Position numbers and translations under genes: made by a program. A model generated the notes under the pieces. The model searched no databases, had not been told where the DNA came from, and was given only the letters and a program-made list of their open reading frames with translations. A DNA stretch of 30,442 nt from Tateyamaria sp. (GTDB lineage Bacteria > Pseudomonadota > Alphaproteobacteria > Rhodobacterales > Rhodobacteraceae). Location: assembly GCA_018668195.1 (NCBI GenBank), contig JABITU010000320.1, positions 1-30,442 of the forward strand, written 5' to 3'. Positions 1-9,167 of this stretch are shown here, in pieces; position 1 is the first letter of the stretch; the number at the start of each line of letters is the position of its first letter.

Positions 1-24
1 CATCACACTCGTGGAGAAACGCAC

Positions 25-1185
25 ATGAATTTTGGACTTTCCGAAGAACAGGAAATGATCGTTGCGACTGTTCGCAGCTTTGTGGAAAAGGAAATCTATC
101 CCCATGAGGCAGAGGTAGAACGCACGGGCGTCGTTCCTGCCGACCTTGCGCAGGACATCAAACAAAAATGCATGGATCTGGGGTTTTATGCCTGCAACTT
201 TCCCGAAGAGGTCGGCGGCGCGGGTTTGAGCCACGTGGATTTCACCCTCGTAGAGCGTGAACTGGGGCGGGGGTCCATGGCGTTGACGCATTTTTTTGGA
301 CGCCCACAGAATATTCTGATGGCTTGCCGGGGCGATCAAAAAGAACGGTACCTTTTGCCTGCGGTGCGCGGCGAACGGATGGACGCACTGGCGATGACCG
401 AACCAGGCGCTGGATCGGATGTGCGCGGCATGAAGTGTCAGGCTGTTCGGGATGGCGGCGACTGGGTCGTGAACGGATCTAAGCATTTCATTTCGGGCGC
501 AGATCATGCCGATTTTTTCATTGTCTTTGTGGCTACCGGCCAAGACGACACGCCAAAGGGCCCCAAGAAACGTATCACCACATTCCTTGTTGATCGCGGC
601 ACCCCTGGCTTTGAGGTGCGCGATGGTTACAACTCGGTCAGCCATAAGGGCTACAAGAACTGCATCCTCGACTTTGACGATTGCCGCCTGTCGGATGCGC
701 AGGTTTTGGGCGAGGTCGACGGTGGTTTCGCGGTCATGAACGAATGGTTGTATGCCACGCGCATCACAGTTGCGGCATTCAGCGTCGGACGCGCGCGCCG
801 ATGCTTTGACTATGCCCTGAGCTATGCCGCTGAGCGCGAGCAATTCGGTCAGGCCATCGGAAAATTCCAAGGCGTGGGCTTCCAGATCGCGGACATGATA
901 ACCGAAATCGACGCCGCTGACTGGCTGACTCTGGCTGCCGCGTGGCGGCTCGATCAGGGCCTGCCAGCAAATCGCGAGATCGCCTCAGCAAAGCTTTACG
1001 CCAGCGAAGCGCTTGCACGGGTCACGGATACGACCTTGCAGATCTATGGCGGTATGGGCCTGATGGACGACTTTCCGATTGAACGGTTCTGGCGTGACGC
1101 CCGGGTTGAACGGATTTGGGACGGCACATCGGAAATCCAGCGTCACATAATTTCGCGCGACTTGTTGCGCCCGCTCGGGGCCTGA
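25..1185 (+). CDS. Acyl-CoA dehydrogenase
   Basis: A 386-residue FAD-dependent acyl-CoA dehydrogenase, full length for the family, that would introduce an alpha-beta double bond in an acyl-CoA and pass electrons to ETF. Visible landmarks are the N-terminal helical domain, the flavin-binding MTEPGAGSD segment near residue 123, the REQFG segment and the C-terminal YGGMGLM helix. The usual catalytic Glu of the YEGTS motif is Asp here (IWDGTSEIQR, Asp366). I believe WDGTS is seen in other proteobacterial members, so the enzyme is probably active. It starts at ATG 25 after a GGAG-like site. The next two genes on the same strand encode an acyl-CoA synthetase and a CaiD-like hydratase, so the substrate may be a carnitine- or betaine-type CoA ester. 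The exact substrate cannot be read from the sequence. Confidence 0.93.
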   Translation: MNFGLSEEQEMIVATVRSFVEKEIYPHEAEVERTGVVPADLAQDIKQKCMDLGFYACNFPEEVGGAGLSHVDFTLVERELGRGSMALTHFFGRPQNILMACRGDQKERYLLPAVRGERMDALAMTEPGAGSDVRGMKCQAVRDGGDWVVNGSKHFISGADHADFFIVFVATGQDDTPKGPKKRITTFLVDRGTPGFEVRDGYNSVSHKGYKNCILDFDDCRLSDAQVLGEVDGGFAVMNEWLYATRITVAAFSVGRARRCFDYALSYAAEREQFGQAIGKFQGVGFQIADMITEIDAADWLTLAAAWRLDQGLPANREIASAKLYASEALARVTDTTLQIYGGMGLMDDFPIERFWRDARVERIWDGTSEIQRHIISRDLLRPLGA

Positions 1186-1263
1186 TCTTGCTTTGCCCGA
1201 TTGCAATAGAAAACTGAAAAATGCAGGACCAGATCGTCACATGCGAGGAAAAGGGCCCGGCAC

Positions 1264-3273
1264 ATGGCTGATCTGAACCGGCTGATATGCCCCCGCTCCA
1301 TCGCCGTTGTGGGCGGAGGAGCGTGGTGCGAACATGTCATACGTCAGACAGAGCTTATGGGTTTTGACGGGGCTATTTGGCCGGTGCATCACAAGGTTGC
1401 AATGGTCGCGGGCTATGGGGCCTTTCCCAGCGTCCAGGACCTGCCCGAGCCACCTGATGCCGTCTTTGTCGGCGTAAATCGGCATGTCAGTGTTGATATT
1501 GTCGAACAACTGGCCCAGCTTGGCGCAGGCGGGGCAGTCTGCTTTGCCTCAGGCTTTGCCGAGGCTGCGGGCGAAGATGCCAGTGGCAGCGATCTTCAGG
1601 CCCGTCTGGTTGCAGCAGCAGGCGACATGCCGATCCTTGGTCCAAATTGCTATGGCTTTATCAATGCGCTGGACGGTGCTTTGCTCTGGCCAGATCAGCA
1701 CGGGTGCAAACGTGTGGATCGCGGCGTGGCAATTCTAACCCAAAGCTCGAACATTGCGATCAACCTGACCATGCAACAGCGCGCCCTGCCGATTGCCTAT
1801 ACGGTGACCTGTGGGAACATGGCGCAGACGTCACAGGCCAGCATCGCACAGGCATTGCTGGATGATCCGCGCGTTACAGCAATAGGTCTGCACATCGAAG
1901 GGTTCGGCGACCTGCGCGCCTGGGAGGCATTGGCCCGAACGGCGTATGACCGTGGCGTGCCGCTGGTGGCTCTCAAGTCCGGAGCATCAGATCACGCAAA
2001 AAGTGCTGCCATCTCGCATACTGCATCGTTGGCGGGCAGTGATGCCGGCGCGCAGGCTCTGTTGAGCCGTTTGGGCATTGCGCGTGTCAGTGGCCTGCCT
2101 GAATTCATCGAGACGCTGAAACTATTGCATTGTACTGGGCCGCTTTCAGGCCAACAGGTGGCATCGATCAGCTGTTCGGGGGGCGAGGCCAGCCTGATTG
2201 CGGATCTGGCAGAAGAAACAATGCTCAACTTTCCGCCGTTGACATCAGCACAAACGGATCAACTGCGCGCAGCGCTCGGGCCCATGGTCGCTCTCAGCAA
2301 CCCGCTGGATTATCACACATACATCTGGCGCGACGCGCAGGCGATGACAGCTGCCTGGGCCGGAATGACCGGAGCGGGCATCGACATGACCTTTTCGATC
2401 GTGGACTATCCAACAACGGATCCCACCGACTGGGACTGCGCCACGCAAGCGGCTCTGTCCGTCCGGCAGCAGACCCATGCGCCTTTTGCCGTGGTGGCCA
2501 CTTTGCCGGAACTGATGCCACTCGACGTAGCGGCCAAGCTTATGGAGGGAGGGGTCGTTCCGTTCATGGGCCTGCGCGAAGCTCTTGCGGCGACAGTTGC
2601 CGCAAGTTCGATTCAAGCGCCCCACAACATGCCGTTGTGTCTGGGCGCCTCCCCCGAGGCTCTTGTGACTTTGACAGAAGCGGACGCCAAGGCGCAGCTC
2701 GCCGATTTTGGGATGCCGGTGCCGGAACACCGGGTGTGCACGCCAGCCGCCATCACCGCTTTGACGCAAGGGATGACCCCGCCTTTTGCAGTAAAGGGAA
2801 TTGGCTTTGCGCATAAATCTGAACATCAGGCCGTGCGCCTTGGGGTGTCCTTTGTGGATCTTGAGGGCGTTGCAAAAGACATAGGGTCCGACACGGTCCT
2901 GGTGGAAGAGATGGTAACGGACGCCGTGGCCGAATTGCTGGTTGGTGTGACCCGCGACCCTGCGCACGGATTTGTTCTGACGCTCGGGGCTGGGGGAATT
3001 CTGACCGAGATATTGCAAGACACGGTATCTTTGCTGCTTCCGGTCACCGATACCGAAATAAAAACAGCCCTCGGCACGTTGGCCTGTGCGCCCCTTCTGG
3101 CGGGATATCGCGGCAAACCGGCCGCTCACTTACCCGCGATCGTCGACGCTGTTCTTGCAGTGCAAGCATACATTCTTGCACATGCCGACAGCGTCAGCGA
3201 AGCTGAGATTAACCCGCTGATCTGCACGCCTAACCGGGCAATCGCAGTAGATGCCCTTATCAGAAAGGCCTGA
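1264..3273 (+). CDS. NDP-forming acyl-CoA synthetase (acetate-CoA ligase family)
   Basis: A 669-residue single-chain acyl-CoA synthetase of the NDP-forming type, related to acetyl-CoA synthetase (ADP-forming) and succinyl-CoA ligase. In order it has a CoA-binding Rossmann domain (about residues 5-130, starting PRSIAVVGGG), succinyl-CoA-ligase-like domains with the SHTASLAGSD motif whose His252 is the expected phosphohistidine, and a C-terminal ATP-grasp domain (from about residue 475, with PFAVKGIGFAHKS). It would activate a carboxylic acid to its CoA thioester, or run in reverse to make ATP. It lies 78 nt after the dehydrogenase and 3 nt before the hydratase, which suggests one operon. The family often acts on aromatic or unusual acids, so the substrate is open. 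Confidence 0.92.
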   Translation: MADLNRLICPRSIAVVGGGAWCEHVIRQTELMGFDGAIWPVHHKVAMVAGYGAFPSVQDLPEPPDAVFVGVNRHVSVDIVEQLAQLGAGGAVCFASGFAEAAGEDASGSDLQARLVAAAGDMPILGPNCYGFINALDGALLWPDQHGCKRVDRGVAILTQSSNIAINLTMQQRALPIAYTVTCGNMAQTSQASIAQALLDDPRVTAIGLHIEGFGDLRAWEALARTAYDRGVPLVALKSGASDHAKSAAISHTASLAGSDAGAQALLSRLGIARVSGLPEFIETLKLLHCTGPLSGQQVASISCSGGEASLIADLAEETMLNFPPLTSAQTDQLRAALGPMVALSNPLDYHTYIWRDAQAMTAAWAGMTGAGIDMTFSIVDYPTTDPTDWDCATQAALSVRQQTHAPFAVVATLPELMPLDVAAKLMEGGVVPFMGLREALAATVAASSIQAPHNMPLCLGASPEALVTLTEADAKAQLADFGMPVPEHRVCTPAAITALTQGMTPPFAVKGIGFAHKSEHQAVRLGVSFVDLEGVAKDIGSDTVLVEEMVTDAVAELLVGVTRDPAHGFVLTLGAGGILTEILQDTVSLLLPVTDTEIKTALGTLACAPLLAGYRGKPAAHLPAIVDAVLAVQAYILAHADSVSEAEINPLICTPNRAIAVDALIRKA

Positions 3274-3276
3274 GAC

Positions 3277-4056
3277 ATGAGCCCGATCAAGACCCATCGC
3301 GATGGTTCGATTTTGCAAGTGACGTTGGACCGACCCAAGGCCAATGCAATTGACCTCGCAACAAGCAAGATTATGGGTGATGTGTTTCAGGATTTTCGCG
3401 ATGACCCGGATCTGCGGGTGGCGATTGTCACTGGGGCCGGGAAGAAATTCTTTTGTCCCGGCTGGGATTTGAAAGCCGCCGCCGATGGCGATGCCGTGGA
3501 TGGCGACTACGGCGTAGGTGGTTTTGGCGGCTTGCAGGAAATGCGCGCGATGAACAAACCAGTGATCGCTGCCGTGAATGGCATTGCCTGCGGCGGGGGT
3601 CTGGAACTGGCGCTGTCGGCCGATATCATTCTTGCCGCCGACCATGCCAGCTTTGCACTACCGGAAATTCGTTCAGGCACTGTTGCTGACGCAGCCTCGG
3701 TCAAACTGCCCAAACGGATCCCCTATCACATCGCGATGGAGCTTTTGTTGACAGGCCGCTGGTTCGATGTGGACGAAGCGCATCGTTGGGGGTTGGTCAA
3801 TGAAATCATACCCCAAGATCAGTTGCTTGATCGCGCGTGGGACTTGGCGCGCCTGCTCGCCTCGGGTCCACCGCTGGTCTATGCGGCTATCAAGGAAATC
3901 GTGCGCGATGCCGAAGATGCAAAGTTTCAGGATGCGATGAATCGCATCACCAAAAGCCAGTTGCCCACGGTCGAAACGCTTTACCGTTCAGAGGATCAAC
4001 ACGAGGGTGCTCTGGCCTTCGCGGAAAAACGCGACCCCGTCTGGAAAGGGCGCTGA
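3277..4056 (+). CDS. caiD: Enoyl-CoA hydratase, carnitinyl-CoA dehydratase-like
   Basis: A 259-residue crotonase-superfamily enzyme strongly resembling CaiD: it shares the DRPKANAID start region, the GWDLKAAA loop and the ending LAFAEKRDPVWKGR. Glu110 (in GGGLELAL) and Glu130 (in ALPEIRSG) stand where the two crotonase catalytic glutamates lie. The usual glycine-rich PDSGG or PGAGG loop after Glu130 reads VADAAS, which is unusual and may change substrate binding. Role: reversible hydration of crotonobetainyl-CoA or a related enoyl-CoA. Its start is only 3 nt after the synthetase stop, so the two are translated together. The CaiD assignment rests on sequence recall; the true substrate could be another trimethylammonium or branched acyl-CoA. 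Confidence 0.85.
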   Translation: MSPIKTHRDGSILQVTLDRPKANAIDLATSKIMGDVFQDFRDDPDLRVAIVTGAGKKFFCPGWDLKAAADGDAVDGDYGVGGFGGLQEMRAMNKPVIAAVNGIACGGGLELALSADIILAADHASFALPEIRSGTVADAASVKLPKRIPYHIAMELLLTGRWFDVDEAHRWGLVNEIIPQDQLLDRAWDLARLLASGPPLVYAAIKEIVRDAEDAKFQDAMNRITKSQLPTVETLYRSEDQHEGALAFAEKRDPVWKGR

Positions 4057-4098
4057 CCCGACAGAAGAGCTAGATCATAGCGGTTTCAGAGTTTCATA

Positions 4099-5463
4099 TC
4101 ACTTGATGTCGACGGGCAAGCCACTTGGCACCTGCATCGGAATTCCCAAGCGACCTATCACCGATGCCTGACCAGTGAGCGCATTCAAAAATGCAAGTAC
4201 GGCGGCCTGATCTTCCTCGGCCATCGCGCGCGGTTTAAGCGTGATGGCGGCGCGTTGACGCGCAATTTCGCGCGAATCCTGCCAAATCATGAAATCTATG
4301 TCTTCCAGCCAAGGCGCAGTTGGCAAGGCGGCCATTTCCCGCTTCCAGCTGTCAAAGCTTTTCAACGGGTTAAGGTGGTGGCGCACAATTCCTTGGAGAG
4401 TCGGAAACGCGCCGTTGTGCCCATAGGGCGCCGTCAGCGCAACGTTGCGCAGCATTGGGGTACGAAAGGCATATGCATCGGCCAGATCGTCACTTTCACC
4501 CATATGACCTACGTCCCGGACCATAGGATCAAATCGGCGCGTGCGGCCCGGGCCGAACGGGGGCACACCGATGGCATGAAAATCCTGTTCACTCATCAGC
4601 GGGCCTGAATGACAATTCGCACAGCCACCAGACCCATAGAACACATCCATCCCTCTGATTTGCTGCGCGGATAGTGCGCTTTGATCGCCTGCAAGATAAG
4701 CATCAAACGGACTGTCAAAACTGGTCCATTCAAAAATTATGAAGGCACTGAGCGCATTGGCGATATCTGCAATTTTTATGCCCTCGGCACGCGTGATATG
4801 GGGATAGGCGCGCATGAACCGTTCAGCATAGGCAGGGATATGTCGAACCCGCTTGGTTATAATCGGCCAAGCGTAATCAACGCGCTTGTGCACAGCACCT
4901 ACGACCTCGTTTTCCTTGGGGTTTCCAGCCATCTCAAACTGAGCAATAAGCGGAAAAATTGCCTGCGCTGCCAATAGGTTATCCAATCCCTCCGGCAGCC
5001 ATTCCTCAGCTGGGGAATTAAAGCTGTTTTCAAAGGTTTCCGCCGCACTCAGGCGGCCGTCGTGGAACATCGTGTGAAGGTTGCGTGCGCCCAAGTTCCA
5101 GAGGGCTGTGGCATTGCGGGGGATGCGCTTGCGTATACGGTTATCGCCAGTACCAGCTGTCCTATCCGGGCCTAAGCCAGTGCCACCCTCGCCAATCCCA
5201 AGGCTCAGTCCGTCAGATGTCCCAAGGCTGGGGTGATGGCAAGTGGAACAAGCTATATTGCGGTTTCCTGAAAGGATGCGATCATAGAAAAGAAGCTGGC
5301 CCAGTTTGGCTTGCGCAGGATCAACAGCAATGAAATCATTGGCTGTCAAAGGGCGGGGCAAACCATCTGCAAAGGCAGGTGCCGCGCAAAGGAGAAGGAC
5401 ATGCGAAAAATAGCGATAGCTCTTGCTTTGATGGCCGTTCCAGCATTTGCAGAAATCGAGCAA
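4099..5463 (-). CDS. Di-haem cytochrome c peroxidase / MauG-family protein
   Basis: A periplasmic di-haem protein with two CxxCH haem sites, CSTCHH (Cys72-His76 from the proposed start) and CANCHS (Cys281-His285), in the layout of bacterial cytochrome c peroxidases and MauG. An N-terminal export signal is suggested by a hydrophobic run ending APAFA before DGLPRP. The start is uncertain. The open frame runs to 5826 but that part is antisense to a Sel1-repeat gene and does not look like protein. The only start-like codon before the signal region is TTG at 5463, giving 454 residues. That start would overlap the divergent gene at 5401 by 63 nt. A lost or frameshifted start is possible. It is convergent with the CaiD gene, 42 nt apart. 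Likely role: peroxide reduction or oxidative modification; substrate unknown. Confidence 0.82.
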   Translation of the reverse strand: MLDFCKCWNGHQSKSYRYFSHVLLLCAAPAFADGLPRPLTANDFIAVDPAQAKLGQLLFYDRILSGNRNIACSTCHHPSLGTSDGLSLGIGEGGTGLGPDRTAGTGDNRIRKRIPRNATALWNLGARNLHTMFHDGRLSAAETFENSFNSPAEEWLPEGLDNLLAAQAIFPLIAQFEMAGNPKENEVVGAVHKRVDYAWPIITKRVRHIPAYAERFMRAYPHITRAEGIKIADIANALSAFIIFEWTSFDSPFDAYLAGDQSALSAQQIRGMDVFYGSGGCANCHSGPLMSEQDFHAIGVPPFGPGRTRRFDPMVRDVGHMGESDDLADAYAFRTPMLRNVALTAPYGHNGAFPTLQGIVRHHLNPLKSFDSWKREMAALPTAPWLEDIDFMIWQDSREIARQRAAITLKPRAMAEEDQAAVLAFLNALTGQASVIGRLGIPMQVPSGLPVDIK

Positions 5464-5871
5464 GCACGCGACCTTATGGAAGCCGGGGCGTATGAAGCGG
5501 CGTATGATGCTTTGTGGCCCGCAGCCCGTTCGGGCAACGCGGATGCCGAGGAGCTGATCGGAGTACTTTATGCCCTTGGCCTTGGCGTTGAACGCGACGA
5601 CGAGCGGGCGTTCGAGTGGTACTTGCGTTCCTCGTTGAAAGGGCATCCTGGTGCCCAAAGCGGTATAGGCTGGTATTATGAGGTCGGACGCGGCATGCCT
5701 GCCCCAGATCTGGTGCGCGCCTACATGTGGTACACTCTCAGCGCCATTGGCGGCGATCCGGACGCTGCGATTTCGCTGGAAGAAGTCGTTAAAAAAATGA
5801 CTCAGGCGGAGATTGATCGGGCGCATATTCTAGTCGCTGATTACAAGGTTTGGATGTATCCATTCAGATGA
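5401..5871 (+). CDS. Secreted Sel1-repeat (tetratricopeptide-like) protein
   Basis: A 156-residue protein with a signal peptide (MRKIAIALALMAVPAFA, cleavage before EIEQ) followed by Sel1-like repeats: the AYDALWPAARSGNADAEELIG, AFEWYLRSSLKGHPGAQSGIG and AYMWYTLSAIGGDPDA segments each carry the alpha-alpha repeat signature. Such repeats bind other proteins; here the place would be the periplasm. The ATG at 5401 is preceded by a strong AGGAGAAGG site, so this start is well supported although the frame is open from 5311. Its first codons and ribosome binding site lie antisense to the signal peptide of the MauG-like gene. No partner can be named. Confidence 0.85.
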   Translation: MRKIAIALALMAVPAFAEIEQARDLMEAGAYEAAYDALWPAARSGNADAEELIGVLYALGLGVERDDERAFEWYLRSSLKGHPGAQSGIGWYYEVGRGMPAPDLVRAYMWYTLSAIGGDPDAAISLEEVVKKMTQAEIDRAHILVADYKVWMYPFR

Positions 5872-5976
5872 GTTTGGCAGGGGGAAGGAAACTTTAAAAC
5901 CCCTAGTTTAAGTACTTTTAGTGCGTCCTTAATATTGGTGCGCATTTGCGTGCTTATATGATTTTTCTGTTATTTA

Positions 5977-7105
5977 GACTTTGTTTCACAAATGGGTTGA
6001 TGAGATTCACTGCATGAATCCAGCGTGCTAGCAGAGAGGGATGAGCGGTTGGGTCCCTTCGAAATACAAGTCTAAAAATTTGTTGTCTTACAATGCCAGC
6101 TTGATGCGGCGCGGATTGTTGTTGATCCGTTGACTGGCAACACACGTTTACATGTGTAAGAGGTTAGTTTGATCCTGAGATGGTTTGGACGCCACCGCCG
6201 AGCGGCAAGCATGGTTTCAGTGACGCTGCTATTCAGGCCTGATTGACGCTGAAAGCCTTATCTGGCTTGCCACTTCGGCAGAAAAATGGGTTTGTCCAGA
6301 GCCTGCTGCCACTGGTTGGGCTGGATTGGGTAGCACAGGTTTTCAATATCTTATGTCGACCTTAGAAATAATTAAACATGAACCTTTCGTATCGAGGTTT
6401 CAAAGGACCGCTGAACCGGCTCATTGATAACACAGATATTAATGCCGAAGATTAGGGCGAGTGGAAGGCTCGCAAAGATGGCTGCGCTAAACGTCGCATT
6501 GCGTAAGATTCACATAGATATCGACGAAGAAACGCTCGAGGTACGGGCTGTCTAAGTCACCACCAAAAACATCGGCGATGCTCTCATGCTACCCGAACCT
6601 TTGAACCAAATCCCACCTGATCAGAATGTAGGAAGTGTCACTGGAGACGGCGCGTATGACACATGCAAATGCCATGAGACAATTGTGGCCCGCGATGCCC
6701 ATGCGGTCATCCAACCACGCAAGAATGCAAAGCCCTGGAAATCGAAGAGTGCCAGAGCCGATGAACGAAGCGAAGCGGTCAGTTCGCAGCGATATCGGGG
6801 CCATTTCCTGTGGCGCTGATAGAGTGATCTAAATCTAAAAGTTAGTGATGGCCCTGACGGGCGGCATATCATATTATTGTCGACGCGCGGCAATTCTCGC
6901 AGAGAAAAGGATATGCATTGTGTGGAATAAATTGGCAAATCTCTGACGGCGAGGGACTTTGATCGGCAGGTCTCAGAAAGCCAAATTCGAATCGCCGTTC
7001 TCAACCGCTACACAGCTCTTGGCATACCAGTAAATGAGCCAGCAGGCTGAGCGTGTCGGTAGTAAAGTGAACGTATATCTTTCACTTAATTTGTGCAACA
7101 AATCC
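5977..7105 (+). mobile_element. Decayed IS5-family insertion sequence
   Basis: The ends carry imperfect inverted repeats: 5977-5993 (GACTTTGTTTCACAAAT) and 7089-7105, whose reverse complement is GGATTTGTTGCACAAAT, 14 of 17 matching. The interior encodes IS5-type transposase in pieces with many stops and frameshifts (see the pseudogene entry). No target-site duplication could be recognised at the proposed ends. The element fills the gap between the Sel1-repeat gene and the GFA-family gene and appears long dead. Confidence 0.8.
6041..7050 (+). pseudogene. IS5-family transposase remnant
   Basis: Translated pieces match the order of an IS5-type DDE transposase. An N-terminal piece at 6041-6133 reads KYKSKNLLSYNASLMRRG. 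From about 6167 come FDPEMVWTPPPSGKHG and SDAAIQA, then a stop, then LTLKALSGLPLRQ. From about 6380 come LSYRGFKGPLN and KARKDGCAKRR; then HIDIDEETLEVRAV, a stop, and VTTKNIGDALMLP. An open stretch at 6586-6819 contains GDGAYDTCKCHETI and QPRKNAKPWK. The C-terminal end TARDFDRQV...RIAVLNRYTALGIPV stops at 7050. At least six in-frame stops or frameshifts make it non-functional. The catalytic DDE triad is only partly traceable (the D of GDGAYDT is the clearest member). Confidence 0.85.
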
Positions 7106-7188
7106 AAGATCCCCCACAAAGACTCTTGCTAAAGACCTTGATCTGGCTGGCTAGCCAAGTTTGACTGACGCATACAAAGAAATGGGAA

Positions 7189-7614
7189 ATGAATATGAAT
7201 GATGAAGTTACTGGCGGATGTCTCTGTGGCGATTTCGAATATCGGTTTAACAGGAAAAGTGTAATTTCGGCGCACCATTGTCACTGCACTGACTGTCAAA
7301 AATCCACAGGCTGCGGCAAGGCCACAATTGTTATTGTTCCGACAGCGGCACTTGAAACGAAAGGCGCGCTTAAATTCTACAAGGTGAAAGGCACCGCTGG
7401 AAGCCATATCAGTCGTGGATTTTGTGATGAATGCGGATCACCTGTATTGAGCCGTATCGAGGAAAATCCGGCGGTACAGATTATAAAAGCTGGCTCCATG
7501 ACAGACAGCAGCTGGCTTGAAATCAGTTCTAGTATCTGGTCAGATTCAGCGCAGCCTTGGTCACCTGTGGACGACCGATATCCTGCCTCTTCCGGAAATC
7601 TGCAACGATCATAA
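7189..7614 (+). CDS. GFA/CENP-V family zinc protein
   Basis: A 141-residue protein of the glutathione-dependent formaldehyde-activating (GFA) fold. The zinc ligands are present: GCLCG (Cys11, Cys13), HCHCTDC (Cys31, Cys33, Cys36) and CDECG (Cys79, Cys82). The family length is about 130-140 residues, so it is complete, although the last 10-15 residues after SPVDDR look atypical and may come from a late frameshift. Family members are often called formaldehyde-activating enzymes, but few have proven activity; function here is open. The start could also be the second ATG at 7195; no strong ribosome binding site is visible. It sits just downstream of the dead IS element. Confidence 0.82.
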   Translation: MNMNDEVTGGCLCGDFEYRFNRKSVISAHHCHCTDCQKSTGCGKATIVIVPTAALETKGALKFYKVKGTAGSHISRGFCDECGSPVLSRIEENPAVQIIKAGSMTDSSWLEISSSIWSDSAQPWSPVDDRYPASSGNLQRS

Positions 7615-8003
7615 ACTTATACCGGTACATGTTTCGTTGCCTGTTGGATGAAACGTGCTTTGATCCAGCCAAGCATGAAGCATACTTGCGGCCCGGTGAA
7701 ATTCGGGTTTTAAAATATGGCCTTGCGCAGAGGCGCCCAGATTTTTTCAGCGGCAAGCTGATTTGGCTTGATTTGGTAGTGGCAAGAGTATTTTAACCTC
7801 TGACACCTCACTTCCTCCCGAAGAGAGCGATTGCTAAGGTAAGTGATAACTCTGACATCTGACGACGAAACAGGCTCAAACCTGGCTTTTTCCAGGTTGG
7901 TCGCGCGCGCGGCTGTTGGGCATTGTGTCACTGACCTAAAACCCAAGCGCTGCCATTGCGGTGTTCCGTACGCAGCAAAAAAGCGTGCTGGACCGATTTA
8001 GGA
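7615..8003. other. Intergenic stretch, no clear gene
   Basis: About 390 bp between the GFA gene and the 3' end of leuB. A short open frame on + (7557-7796) shows no recognisable family and overlaps the end of the GFA gene. A 7-bp perfect hairpin lies at 7879-7898 (AACCTGG, loop CTTTTT, CCAGGTT) but lacks a following T run. I see no tRNA, promoter or transposon end here. It may be decayed sequence related to the neighbouring IS scar. Confidence 0.5.
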
Positions 8004-9113
8004 TCAGGTCAAGCTGACATCCAGCTGCGCCAGAATGGCATCGCCCATTTCTGTGGTCGACATGGGTGTGCCACCCTCGGGGCCCATAAGATCAGCCGTG
8101 CGTGCGCCACCGGCCAGAACGCTTTCGATAGCGGCCTCCAGTCGCGCGGCCTCGTCTCCTTTGTCGAATGAATAGCGCAAGGCCATTGCAAAGCTCAGGA
8201 TACAGGCGATCGGGTTGGCCTTGCCTTGTCCGGTGATGTCGGGGGCAGAGCCGTGCACCGGCTCGTACATCGCCTTGGGTCGACCGTTGGCCATCGGTGC
8301 GCCCAGGCTGGCTGAAGGCAACATTCCCAGCGAACCGGTCAGCATCGCGGCACAATCGGACAGAACGTCGCCGAACAGGTTGTCCGTGACGATCACGTCA
8401 AATTGCTTAGGTGCCCGTACAAGCTGCATTGCGCCGTTGTCGGCATACATATGGCTAAGTTCCACATCGGGGTAGTCCTCATCATGGACTTTTTGGACGA
8501 CCTCACGCCATAGGATGCCGCTCTCCATCACATTGGCTTTTTCCATCGAACAGACCCGATTGTTCCGACGACGTGCCAGTTCAAAGGCAGAGCGGGCAAC
8601 GCGGTCAATCTCTGATTCAGTGTATCGCTGCGTATTGATCCCGACACGTTCGTTGCCTTCCTCAAAAATGCCACGCGGTTCACCGAAATACACGCCCGAG
8701 GTAAGTTCGCGCACGATCATGATGTCCAGACCTGCGACTACATCCTTTTTGAGCGATGAAAAGTCGGCCAGCGCGTCAAAGCATTGCGCCGGGCGTAGGT
8801 TGGAAAACAGATCCATTTCCTTGCGCAACCGCAGCAGGCCCCGCTCTGGTTTGACCGAGAAATCCAGATCATCGTATTTCGGGCCGCCTACAGCGCCCAG
8901 CAGAACTGCGTCAACCTCAAGCGCTTTTGCCATCGTGTCATCATGCAAGGGTGTTCCATGTGCATCATATGCTGCACCACCAACAAGATCCGTACTCACG
9001 TCGAAGGGCATATCGCGCTTGTCGCCGAACCAGTCGATGATGCGTATGACTTCGGCCATGACTTCGGGGCCAATGCCATCTCCGGGCAGGATCAAGAGCG
9101 ACGGGTTGGGCAT
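8004..9113 (-). CDS. leuB: 3-isopropylmalate dehydrogenase
   Basis: A 369-residue LeuB, the usual length, carrying out the NAD-dependent oxidative decarboxylation of 3-isopropylmalate in leucine synthesis in the cytoplasm. Landmarks are [13 protein letters not shown] at the N-terminus, [11 protein letters not shown], the substrate-binding [20 protein letters not shown] region ([13 protein letters not shown]), the [10 protein letters not shown] metal and substrate motif and [10 protein letters not shown] for NAD binding. The ATG at 9113 follows an AAAGGA site at good spacing. It is the last gene of a leftward group leuC-leuD-membrane protein-EEP protein-leuB; the two extra genes separate it from leuCD. 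Confidence 0.97.
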   Translation of the reverse strand: MPNPSLLILPGDGIGPEVMAEVIRIIDWFGDKRDMPFDVSTDLVGGAAYDAHGTPLHDDTMAKALEVDAVLLGAVGGPKYDDLDFSVKPERGLLRLRKEMDLFSNLRPAQCFDALADFSSLKKDVVAGLDIMIVRELTSGVYFGEPRGIFEEGNERVGINTQRYTESEIDRVARSAFELARRRNNRVCSMEKANVMESGILWREVVQKVHDEDYPDVELSHMYADNGAMQLVRAPKQFDVIVTDNLFGDVLSDCAAMLTGSLGMLPSASLGAPMANGRPKAMYEPVHGSAPDITGQGKANPIACILSFAMALRYSFDKGDEAARLEAAIESVLAGGARTADLMGPEGGTPMSTTEMGDAILAQLDVSLT

Positions 9114-9167
9114 GACGGGATTCCTTTGGTTGCTTGGTGTTTCGCCTATCCGCAGAGCACGGCAGGG

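Noticed and set aside
2245..3129. A 294-residue open frame on -
   Set aside because: Antisense to the acyl-CoA synthetase ATP-grasp part; rich in Arg, His and Cys without domain features.
5464..5826. N-terminal extension of the MauG-like frame
   Set aside because: The extra 121 residues are antisense to the Sel1-repeat gene and precede the signal peptide, so they are not part of an exported protein.
5970..7110. Target-site duplication around the IS remnant
   Set aside because: The bases next to the two proposed ends (TTA and AAG) do not match; either the ends are decayed or misplaced by a few bases.
7557..7796. 79-residue open frame after the GFA gene
   Set aside because: Overlaps the end of the GFA gene, has no ribosome binding site and no recognisable family.
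7879..7898. Hairpin as a terminator of the GFA gene
   Set aside because: The T run lies in the loop rather than after the stem, and it is about 265 nt from the gene end.
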